A stretch of DNA of 64,000 nucleotides from Drosophila pseudoobscura. Taxonomy: Eukaryota; Arthropoda; Insecta; Diptera; Drosophilidae. Under the pieces are notes generated by a model, which saw only the letters and a list, made by a program, of their open reading frames with translations, was not told where the DNA came from and ran no database searches. The first letter of the stretch is position 1. The number at the start of each line of letters is the position of its first letter. The stretch is from contig NC_046681.1 in the NCBI RefSeq assembly GCF_009870125.1, positions 12,475,001 through 12,539,000 on the forward strand. The letters run 5' to 3'. Positions 49,015 to 58,572 of the stretch are shown here, in pieces. Both the position numbers and the translations under genes were made by a program.

Positions 49015-50448
49015 TTAAATTGTGACCTTTCTTTGCCTCTGAACAGCATAATAACTGGTCAAATCCTTCTCCATGTTGAGCAACAGGTATGTCCTCTGCG
49101 TCTTGGGATCCCCTGCGAGCATTTTCTCCTTGTATTCGGGATCGTCGCGCCTGTATCGGCTGTTAATGCTCTTGTAGCGCACTATTTCGGCCTCCAGAAA
49201 GTCGTTTGCTCCCACGGGTGATTCCCCGCGCAGCTCGCGACGGATGCACTCCCTAAGGAGGGACATGTCGCATTGGCTCCTTGAGATCACAGTTTGACCG
49301 GTTTTCTCCCTGTCAGAGTCCTCCTCGATGGCCTCTGGCTTCCAGTGATTCGTCTGGGTGCCAGGAGCGTTTTGCAGCACCTGTTTCGATCGCTTGAACT
49401 GTTTGGATCCCTTGAACACGTACTCCTGGCTTGGGAACTTCATTCTATAGGATTGTATTGGACCTGTGTACCAAATCTCATCATCAACCGATCGTCTGGC
49501 ATTGAAGGACAGTGGCGTCTTGAGATATGATGGATAAACACGAGGGACCTGCGCGCTGAAGCACTTCCGCCTAAGAATCGAACGTGTGGGACCAACGACG
49601 GCAGTTGCCAAACCTCCTCCTTCGGCACCTGATGGGCAGGAGTCTGCTCCTTCTTGGTTTGCCGCCTGGAAGCGAGGGGCCGCCCCGAAGGAGTAGAATT
49701 TCACGCTCGACGGCTTGTAGTAGGCGCCCGACTGTTGACGCAAATGGGGCGGCGGTGGAAAGGTGTCAGGATCGTAAAAGGTTTCCGTCTGGGGGGGCTG
49801 TTCCTGATATCGCTGCCGCTCTTGCTGGAATCTCTGCAGCTCTTCTGCCCGGAACACCTGAGGTTCTTCTATGAAACGCTGCTGTCGCACCATCTCTTCC
49901 TGCACGCTTAAGGACGGAAGACTGGACAAGTTCATTGACTCGAAGGGAACAAACTGCTGCCTCAACGCCTCATTTGACCTGAATGATACATGAATCGACG
50001 ACGCATTAGTCGTCGTGTCCAGAATGTCCATCCAGTTGAGCTCCTCTGGGGGCATCTGCTCGAAGATCCCGTAGAGGATCTTCTGGTTGAGGCACACACT
50101 CAACGCGCTGATGTATCCGTTGCGCAGGCACGCCTCCATTACCGTGTTGCACTGCATGGATGTCAAAGCATTCAGCCACGCCCTCGCGCAATGGCATTCC
50201 CGGGAGTTCGGGTGGAACGCCTCCTCGGGTTGGGGGCTGCTCTCCAGCATCTCGAGGCAGTCACTGATGTTCAGATTTACCGAGGCATCGTAGACCGTCC
50301 CTGGTTCGCTCTTATTTCTCCCATCAGCCCTCTCAGTCATCGTATTGCGACTGCCTCTTGAGCTCCCCGGTCTGGACTGTCGCGACCTCTCGTCGGTTTC
50401 CTTGTTGTGGGATACCCAACGGTCGTCGAACTTCTTGGGAGAGAACAT
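49015..50448 (-). CDS. Conserved-looking 477-residue protein, function unknown
   Basis: This intronless minus-strand gene runs from ATG at 50448 to TAA at 49015-49017. Its third-position GC is high, unlike its surroundings. Residues 1-50 are basic and Ser-rich. Residues about 58-135 form a compact region with conserved-looking spacing (ISDCLEMLES, HCARAWLNAL, EACLRNGY, LYGIFEQMPP). I see a weak resemblance there to DUF4485, the N-terminal domain of centrosomal CEP112. Residues 187-220 are Gln/Glu-rich and probably coiled. The last about 80 residues are charged and helical (RECIRRELRG, EAEIVRYKSI, YRRDDPEYKEKML). There is no signal peptide or membrane segment, so it is cytoplasmic or nuclear. 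A TCAGTG initiator-like site lies about 105 bp before the ATG (minus strand of 50552-50557). Gene reality is near certain; the function is not assigned. Confidence 0.85.
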   Translation of the reverse strand: MFSPKKFDDRWVSHNKETDERSRQSRPGSSRGSRNTMTERADGRNKSEPGTVYDASVNLNISDCLEMLESSPQPEEAFHPNSRECHCARAWLNALTSMQCNTVMEACLRNGYISALSVCLNQKILYGIFEQMPPEELNWMDILDTTTNASSIHVSFRSNEALRQQFVPFESMNLSSLPSLSVQEEMVRQQRFIEEPQVFRAEELQRFQQERQRYQEQPPQTETFYDPDTFPPPPHLRQQSGAYYKPSSVKFYSFGAAPRFQAANQEGADSCPSGAEGGGLATAVVGPTRSILRRKCFSAQVPRVYPSYLKTPLSFNARRSVDDEIWYTGPIQSYRMKFPSQEYVFKGSKQFKRSKQVLQNAPGTQTNHWKPEAIEEDSDREKTGQTVISRSQCDMSLLRECIRRELRGESPVGANDFLEAEIVRYKSINSRYRRDDPEYKEKMLAGDPKTQRTYLLLNMEKDLTSYYAVQRQRKVTI

Positions 50449-51189
50449 AATTTAAGGATCTAGGGATCGGAACTATTTCAGATTTTTAGGTGTTGCTTTA
50501 CTGAAATTTGGAATACGACTAAAATTTCGAACGAACCAGTACCAAACGTGACACTGAAGGAAAGTTCTAGGGGTAGTTCTTTCGGTAGATTTCAGGTATA
50601 TTTCTACAGATTGTTCGAAGAGTTGGAGGGTAAACTTCAGTCCGTTTTGGGGAGCGGTGAGCTATGTATCTAGATAGATCTAGGTATATTGCTGAGGATA
50701 TTTCTGTGGATAGTTTTGGGTTAGTTCTGAGCAATCGACGGGTTGTAGGGATGTTTCTGCGGTGTTGTGGTTTCAAATATATATTTTTGTGGGATACGAA
50801 ATGGTCTTACAAACTTTTTGAAAAATTCCTTAAAATTCTTTAAAAAAAATCTTCTCTTAAGGAACAAACGAAAAAGTATTGCCATATAACATTGCCACAA
50901 CATATATTGTATACTCCATCGTAGCTCTCCATCGATTTGCCTATTGAATATGCTTCCTAACTTTTCGTTTCGTATCGCTTTTGTTGGGGCTTGGGGGAAA
51001 ATGATTGAGCATAAAGATTCGATCGTCTGTCTACGAATGTCTGAGATGGGAAAAACCGGAAGACCACACAGGAAGGTTGAACTTTGGTGGGGTTAAATGG
51101 AAGCCCAGTTGAAGGGATCTGTTACAATGGAACCAGTTCTTGGACCTGTTCTCAGAAATATTGATCCAACATATCGATTTAAAGGAAGA
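50449..51189. other. Spacer upstream of the 477-residue gene
   Basis: This is AT-rich to normal sequence containing the presumed promoter of the minus-strand gene (initiator-like TCAGTG on the minus strand at 50552-50557). Short imperfect repeats of TTTCTGCGG/TTTCTACAG/TTTCTGTGGA with TAGTTCT or GGTATATTTC lie between 50570 and 50765. No further coding sequence is recognised. Confidence 0.45.
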
Positions 51190-51614
51190 AAACTATGAAA
51201 ACCCCTGGCTAGCTCATCAGTCTCCGTAATGATCGTGGTGCTGGAGTCTTTGATGGCCAAGTCTTTTGGAAATAGCGCCGCTAGACGGGTGATGGGGGGC
51301 TTTTAATGCTGTCTTAACGTCCACGACTCGTACATGGCTATCCTCACCAGCCCCGCTGGTTGCTCATGGCACTGAGGCCCCCAATCCGCCTCTAAAAGGT
51401 GTGCATCTAAATCCTTCGCTCAGTTTGGAGTCACTGTAAGAGAAGGTAATGGGAAGTCCTCTATCCTCCATTGAGGTAGACTTATGCTGGGTCTGTCCCG
51501 GCTGATGGCCATGACCTCGTACTCCTTTCCCTGCAACATGTGCTGGATGGTAGCCTCCATCACTTTCTGGTCCTTCTGCCACCTGACGAGTACACCTACA
51601 TATCTGCCCCTCAA
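51190..51614 (-). pseudogene. Decayed coding remnant, probably retroelement-derived
   Basis: Three protein-like stretches in different frames follow each other on the minus strand without joining into one frame. The first (51614 to 51420, 64 codons, no ATG) has good codon character (VLVRWQKDQK, MEATIQHMLQ) and ends at TGA. The second (about 51360-51305) contains SHVRVVDVKTALK, like the motif near the C-terminus of BEL/Pao or Ty3-type integrases. The third, one frame away (about 51293-51190), continues with PITRLAALFP, which fits that family's conserved end. The frame changes and stops indicate a non-functional remnant. The family assignment of the first stretch is open; it could be a fragment of an unrelated gene. 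Confidence 0.4.
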
Positions 51615-52032
51615 GGTTTTGTTTTTGATTTCTGTTTATTGACTTTATGATAATCGAATACACGAATGCCCATTAGTATTTAGTTTTTAGTTGTTTGTTG
51701 CTTAAGAACTACATACACTGTATTGTTTATAATTAGTTGTGGAATTCGTTCATTTAGTATCTTATACTCGTAGATGTCACTGCGCGCCTAGGCCAAACCA
51801 GGTTCTACTTTAAGTTCGAAGCATTGAAAATTCGTTTCAGTTGTGTTAAATGTCTTGTCTGCCTTAACTAAACTAATTTGTTTACGGTTAGCACTAGACT
51901 AGTTAGCTTAGCAAAGGTGGCCTAAACTATCCATTGACTCAGAGTCTATGCGGCTTGGCTCCGGGCCATAATATCCCGGAGTCTTGCAACTAAAATGCCT
52001 TCGTACTCGTACAACTAACAGTTCATAGGGTG

Positions 52033-52038
52033 TTTATT
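52033..52038 (-). terminator. Candidate poly(A) signal of the glycosyltransferase gene
   Basis: A minus-strand AATAAA lies about 640 bp after the stop codon at 52677. The interval between them is AT-rich, as a 3' UTR should be, and has no coding frame. A second AATAAA at 51635-51640 is a possible distal site. Confidence 0.4.
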
Positions 52039-52676
52039 TCCTATATGTATATATTTTTGTGCACTAGTTACTACTCGTTTAGCACGATCTTTTGTGTGTG
52101 TGTGTTTTTCTTTAGGAATTTTCTGAATTTTGCATAGGAATTAATTAGTACCAAAATCACCGAAAATATCTCATCAAAGTACTCGTATTCGACCAAACAT
52201 AAAGTCTCATTGTTGTTTGTTTCATAAGTTGTAGTTGTTGTTGTTGTGCCCGGGAGTAATGAAACATGGTTGTATTTCAAAATATACATAAATAAATATA
52301 TAGTGGATAAAGTTTAGATACAACCGAATGAAATTATACGAGTATTCTATGCTTACTATTTAATCCTAATTAATCGAGGAATGAAGTCTCTATCAAGCCT
52401 ATGTAAAATGCAGCTTAGATCAAAGTGTTGGATGGGAGATATATATGTTTGTATGTATCATTTCATTGCTTTGGTTTCACTTAATTCTGTGGAGTTTTTC
52501 TCCTCCTCGTTATCCTTTTTTTGGGGTGTGTGAGCAAGTCATCATCAGCTTGGAGGATCATTGAGCATGTTGGCAATGGTTAAATATAGTCGAACAACCG
52601 TAGCGTAGCACTGGGGCACAACCGAAACGGACATTGGCACGGACTGTGGTTAAATGTTGCCAGCCAAGTCCCTCAC

Positions 52677-55600
52677 TCATTGGTACTCCACGCGGGCCAC
52701 CGGCACCCCGAAATCGTTCACCTCGAAGACGATTAGCTTTCGTTTCTTGCGCACTGGCGGGGACTGGGGGGGATGGGGATGGGGCTGCTTCGGGGATGCC
52801 GTGGTCCCTGCTTCTCCCAAATTCTCTTTCCTCACTTCCGTTCTCTTCGTTGTTGTGGTTGTTGTTGTCGTCGTCGTTTTTCTTGTCGTTGTAGTCGTTG
52901 TTGTTGTTGTTGCTGTTGTGGCACTCACTGGCGCCTTGGCCGTGTCCTGGGCATTCAGCTGCCGTATCTGATGCAGTACCCCTGGCTTCTCCGGCTGAAC
53001 ATCGTCGGCCTCCTTGGGCCTGGGATTGGGCAGCGTTGGCAGGGCCGGCAGATCGCAGCGCTGGCGCAGATGGCGGTACACGGTATCCACACGCTGCGAC
53101 AGGCGGTTCACGTACTTGAAGGTCGTACGGTCCACAACGGATGGGGCCTTAATGCAGTCATTGCCACCGAATTCGCACACCTAAAGTACAAAATACCGTT
53201 TATGAAGTCATTTGGCCAATACATGTTTCCCCTTTGGGTGTACTCACTCGATAGTGCTGCAGAATGGCCTCCTTGGGCGGGACATTGAGGGATACCTTGC
53301 CGGGTCCGAACTCCCAGACGAAATGATTGCCTGCCTCGACCACTGCCTCTGGCTTGCAGATGTACTTGGATCTTTGCTTTTGTGGATGCAGCTTGTACCG
53401 CCTTGGGGAACACACACACAAAATGGGGGTTCAGGGTGGGGGAGTTTCGTACACCTCTGGGTACCACTTACCTGCGCGTCTTGCGTTGGGTCACTAGGGA
53501 GGCCCGGACATTGGCCAGCTGATCGCTGCCTCCCACGATGCCGGAACTGGCCAGAGCATCGTCCGCGAACTGCAGGTAGTAGAAGGCGTTTTGGAAGGAA
53601 TAGGCCCCAGTGTTGCGATTGCGAAAGCGCTGATTCAGGGAGCTGGAAGGGCATCGGCGATGAGTACAGAAGGCCCGCAAAAGTACGGACGGAACTCACC
53701 CAATGAGCTCGTTGAGCGTGTCCGAGTAGCGCGGCACAATGAACTCGTCCAGATCGACGAGGGCCAAGTACTTGTATCGGTACATCGTGCGGTACAGGCA
53801 GTCGTTGAGGGCCGCGAACAGGCCCTCGGTGCGGATCTCCTTCTGGCTGCGCATGCGCAGGCTCCACGGCAGAATGCTGACCGTGGGCCGTTGGTAGTGC
53901 AGCGACTTGAGCACCTTGGGCGTCGCATTGTTCGCCACGTCCGACGGCTGCAGTTGCTCCAGATCGAAGGCGGTCAGGTTGCCGGGCACCAGGCCCTGCT
54001 GATAGCTCTGCAGCACGCAGGAGGCGTGCGGCCCCAGCGTGTGGTTGTAGAAGGTGAAGTGCGAGACCCCCAGCAGGGCGTAGAACTCCAGGTACTCCAT
54101 CAGATACAGCGCCTTGTCGTAGTTGAAGTGGAACGGCTTCACGCAGACGGCGATGCGGTCGGGTATATTATCGCCGCTGGGCGGTGCCCGAGGCGGCACC
54201 CCTTGACCCCGCTTGCCCTCTCCAGTGCCAGTGCTGGCGTTGCGCGGATGCGCTGAAAAGTCCTCATCCTGATCGGTGTTGCGCAGCGTCAGCAGATTGC
54301 CAGGCGGCGCCCGAAGCCGCGACACGACGCTCACATACCGCGGCACATCCAGGGGCGGGGCTCGCACCGGGCAGAGGATAAAACAGGCGCTGTACTTGAG
54401 GTTCCAGTTCTCACGTATGATCTACGGATTCAATACGATTTCATAAATTAGAAGAAAGTATTCTCTGGGGTTACCCAGACCTAAAGCGATAGCCGTTGCT
54501 TGTGCTCAAGATTGTCCAAGGGCAAGCGCAGAAACGAGAAAAGTGAGAGAGCGATATAAAGAGAGCGCTAGAGCAGCTCCCGCAAAGCTCTTTTCGAGAC
54601 AACAGCAAACTTCGTTCTCTATCTCTCTATCTCTGTCTCTCATCAAGCAAGGCCTCAAAGCGCTCTCAGTAGGGCTGAGCGAAAGAGAGTTAGCGAAGCT
54701 CTCGTCTTTTTTTCTTTCCTTCGCATTCCCTCTCGCTCTCTCGATCTGTCGTGCTCTAGTCGAAGCCTCGCTTGCATTCGGACTGCCTGCCCTTCGGCTG
54801 CCCTTCACTTCTCTCTCTTGATTGCTCTTCAGTCCGCACTTCTTTCGCCAAATATGATTTATCATTAAATATCTCGCAAACTAAGCTGCTAAAAAAGCTC
54901 ACTGGCACAATTCCCATCAAATTTTCAAGACTGAAGCTCCACGTCTTGCACTCACCTTGACGCGGGCCATCACTGTGGCCGAGGTATATTTGGCACGGGC
55001 TGCTGCGGCTGCCCCCGGCCCCTCGGTACCGTTGGCTGGGGGCGGACCGAACCAGAACCGGCACCAGACACGTTCTGGTCCCCGTGTCTTGGTGGCCCCC
55101 ACAATCCGCACCAGACGCGCCCCCTCGCGCCGATCAAAGTAGGCGGAGTAGACAAAGAACTTGAAGCGTGTGCCGTTGACTATTTGCCAGGCACCATCGC
55201 TGGGCGCCGTGCCAAATGGAAAGTGGGGCAGCGTCTCCTCCACCTTGCCGGGCAGCATCTGGCCCCAGGGTATGAGCGGGACATTCACACCAAATCCACC
55301 CGCACCCGCACCCACACCAGTGCCGGCGCCAGGTCCTGGTCCAGGTCCCGGTCCATGTCCGACCGCAGCTCCAGCCCTGGCTCCATTGAGCAGCATGCCG
55401 GCCAAGCGTTGACCATCGGCGCCTGCGGCTTCTGTGAAATGAGAAATTGAGAAATGCATGAGACATGCGGCGTATACGTAATGGGCCCTTTTGTCGTCTC
55501 CTTTGTAATCGAATGCTCCTCAAATAGCATTATGCTCGAATCGAACGATTCGATTTCGACCGGGCCATTGTGTCAATGATTGCTTTGGGAATGGATGCGG

Positions 55601-58252
55601 ATGCGGAGGCGGAGGCAGAAGATGCCTTGGCTGCTACTCACCTTGAATTTTCAGTTTATTGTCACGAAGCTGTACAAAACCTAATTTATTATCACTCAGA
55701 ATGCTGTCATCCAGTAGATCGTAGTCTTCCTGCAAGTGAACAAAAAAACACATCATGCAATCGAATGAATTAAATCATTTCCTGTAAATCAAGTTTCATT
55801 AAAAATACAATGCAGAAACTCAAGTACAAGGACATCTGAACTGTTCGCCTAAAGAAACTCAGCAAGGACCTTCGGAATTATCAATAGAGACAATTTTTGT
55901 ATATAGATTTATTCAATGGAAACTCAATAAACCTAAGGCTTGTACAGTCGAACTTCCATATAGCGAATCTCAAAGGGAATTCGTTTTACGTTGAATTCGT
56001 AATATAGAATTTATTTTTGCAATGGTCTGGAAATAAACTTCCTTATATAGAAATTCACCTTGCATGGAAGTTCGTAAGAAGTTCATTAAAATTAAAATTT
56101 AACGAGGTGTTATATACTCCGAGTTCCATAGCTGACAGCCTTTATTACCACTGCATCACAATATATTTAATCTTTAAAAATTAAACACGGAATTTTCAGT
56201 CATGCCTTCCGTTAGAAAACTTTTGCCTGGAAATGTACAGCCCCAAAGGATCAACCCATCGATATGGCTATGCTGGATCATAATCACACCGCCGCTTGGA
56301 AGACTTTAAAATCTTCCCAGACTTCACCTAGTCCTTGGAGTAGAGTCCTCGCCACTTCAAGGCCTCCGGAGTCGGGACCGTGCTTACGAGGCCACAACTT
56401 ATCGCAGACCCCCTTCAGACCATTATCGTGCCTTCGTGATCCTTGGAAAAGTCAAACACTTTGAAGATTTTTAATTTCGATTGTGATAAGATTTTTTTGA
56501 AATTTAATGTACAATCAGCGACCAAAAAAAAATCCTCACTCTTCCACAAATGTTATCCGATTTGTTTAATTTCTTTTTCTTCGTGTCAATAAATCAATTT
56601 TTAACGAAAGTAAAATATTTATCAAATATTACACAAATATTATGTCCACTGTCTCCCTATGCTCCCTTGTGCTAAATTTGAGGGGCATACCGAATCGGTT
56701 GAAGTGCTAATTGTGGCACCCATGGATACGTATTAAAAATGCAAATCCCTTTGCCCGGGAAGCCAGACAAAAAAAAAACGCCGGCATATTCCGGCGAAAG
56801 CATCTTTTGTGTTCCCACAGGATGCTGCGGCCAGGCCCGATTTGCATAGCAAAACTTACCTTAACATTATCATAATCCGGCATCGAGTCGCCCATCCGTC
56901 CGCCCAGGCTGATGCCTCCGCCGCCACCGGCCCGCATGGCCAGCATGCCGCTGTGCGTGCGCTCGTCGATCATGAAGACCTGCAACGAGACGGAGACAAA
57001 GGCAGAGGAACACGGAATATGGAATATGAAAGTGTTTACTGTGGGAAATTTGAATTTCAAGCTCTCTAATTTCCTCAGCTCTCACTGGCATAATGAAGCT
57101 GAACCTGAGCTGAATTTTAAATACAAGTTAATTGAACAGTTTTCCTGCCATTTGAGGCCACCCATATTTAAATAATACATAGTTCATGTATCGCTGCTAT
57201 ATAAAACCCAAAATATCGAGGGATACCCATCGAATATAGTTCAGAAAATCAAAGTGGCTGAGGTAAGTGCTACAAATATACAATATTGCCCTTAAAATAA
57301 ATAATTTAAACCAATTGTTTCATTGGGTAGGACCCCTGGGGCCATAAAGATGCTCCTGGAGAACATCGATGGTGGTCATGGTGTGAGGAAGAATTCAAAT
57401 CCCTGAGAGTATTCAAAGCTACGGCGGTTATACCCGATGCTCAATCATCATGGCTCTCCTCCGCACATTGCACGACAAAAAGTGCGTGGGCGAGGGATAG
57501 AAAATTGATTTGCTAATTTTGGCTATAATAATGATCCGATCTAATTCAGATTGTGCAGTCTCGTAGACAAGGGCATTCTCTTTTAGGGATGCCGAAGAGG
57601 GCGTCTGTTTATAGTCTCTAAGATCTAGACGCTCATCGGGACAGACAGACTCCGCTTTTGATGGTAATCAAGAATATACATAAGTACTTTAAACCTTTCG
57701 AGTATCGGGTATAAAAAATATAAGCATAAAGCCTATTTCCTGTTTCTTTCCAACTTTTGGATGACTTTCCCCGTCATCAAACACATACTAAATAAGCTAT
57801 TTCCGCTTCTGCCAGTGTAAGCCCCTATAAACCCCACCGCAGTGTCCTTGAAACAGGCACGGCCAGAAGCCATCATTAAGTAAGGGTATACGAGTTTAGA
57901 GCCCACTCACCTCGGTCAAGATGATCAGCCCGAAGACGGCAAAGAAGGTAATGACGATGAGGAAACTCATGCCGGATCGCTCCCTGGTGCCCCACTGCTT
58001 CTTGCCCCGCTTCATGGTGGGTGTCAGTGAGGTGCGGCCACCGTGATGATGCTGTTGCTGCTGCTGCTGCTGCTGATGATGGTAGCAGGCGTGCGAGTGT
58101 CCTTGATGGCCGTAGGTGGCCTGATAATGGCCCAGCAGGGGAAGGGCAGCCGAAGAGCCCGCGGCGCTTACGGAACTGGTGGAGCTGGCGGAGCTAACGG
58201 AGCCCCCCCTTGCCTGCTGCTTGTACTGAGGGGGGCTCCGGCTATTCAGCAT
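52677..58252 (-). CDS. Glycosyltransferase family 92 (DUF23) type II membrane protein, eight exons
   Basis: Coding exons, in transcription order: 58252-57911, 56979-56860, 55729-55642, 55431-54956, 54421-53700, 53642-53472, 53401-53248, 53180-52677. All junctions are GT/AG and all phases agree, giving 858 residues. Residues 1-92 are cytoplasmic with a His/Gln tract (near 62-72) and a basic KRGKK. Residues 93-114 are one membrane anchor (FLIVITFFAVFGLIIL). A Gly/Pro/Ala-rich stem segment lies in exon 4. Exon 5 holds the family 92 core (YSACFILCPV, CVKPFHFNYD, LEFYALLGVSHFTFYNH), ending in the metal/nucleotide-sugar motif LVDLDEFIVPR (DLDE at 565-568). The C-terminal part has two Thr runs split by RK, then basic KRTEVRK and RKKRK. 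Family members such as worm GALT-1 are Golgi galactosyltransferases acting on N-glycan core fucose. The substrate here is unknown. Neighbouring genes are unrelated. Confidence 0.92.
54422..54955. other. Intron 4 of the GT92 gene, GA/CT-rich
   Basis: At 534 bp it is much longer than the three introns after it (57, 70 and 67 bp). Its centre is full of AGAGAGCG and CGCTCTC words in both orientations, with a GATATAAAGAGAGCGCTAGA segment at 54552-54571 and a CTCTATCTCTCTATCTCTGT run at 54616-54635. No coding frame is supportable. It may be an expanded simple repeat, a regulatory GAGA-factor-type region, or a small insertion. Confidence 0.4.
55943..56460 (+). mobile_element. Fragment of a Tc1/pogo-like DNA transposon in intron 2
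   Basis: After a TA at 55943 comes CAGTCGAACTTCCATATAGC GAATCTC, a terminus of the CAGT type seen in pogo/Tc1-like elements. A second similar word in direct orientation (AACTTCCTTATATAGAAATT) lies near 56037, and an inverted CATGGAAGTTCG at 56063-56074. Downstream, 56200-56460 is coding-looking in plus orientation in broken short frames (it begins ATGCCTTCCGTTAGAAAAC). A matching right terminus was not found, so this is a truncated copy. The family is inferred from the terminus only. Confidence 0.35.
57380..57720 (-). mobile_element. DINE-like repeat fragment in intron 1 of the GT92 gene
   Basis: The segment has GGTTATACCCGATG near 57428 and ends with CGAGTATCGGGTATAAAA at about 57698-57715. 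Inside are GGCTATAATAATGATCCG at 57531-57548, GGGACAGACAGACTCCGC, and GGTAATCAAGAATATACATA AGTACTTTAA. The last two parts parallel the conserved block at 48.78-48.84 kb. The 18-bp word GGCTATAATAATGATCCG also occurs exactly at 33863-33880. It is probably a non-autonomous Helentron/DINE or obscura-type dispersed repeat, decayed, with no coding capacity. Confidence 0.5.
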
Positions 58253-58539
58253 GTCGGAGTGCAGGGAGCAGGGGGATTAGTTTTCAGCGTTCAGACAACA
58301 GTTTACTTGTTTATTTTGTTTTTGACTCAATTTAATGGAGATTTTTCTTTGTGTACTTTATGGCGGCGATATGCGATTCGATAGTTATATTTATTTATTT
58401 AGCATTTTATAGGGTTTCCATTTGTATTTTATACATAAGCTGGGAAAAGATTTTCATATGTTTTACGAATAAGCTTAGCAAAACAAAAGTCCAAAAAGAA
58501 AAGCGACAGCGAGAGAGAGGGAAGTCCGGAGACACACAC

Positions 58540-58572
<33 letters not shown>

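Noticed and set aside
55570..55773. A plus-strand frame over GT92 exon 3
   Set aside because: It lies antisense to a well-supported exon and its flanking introns.
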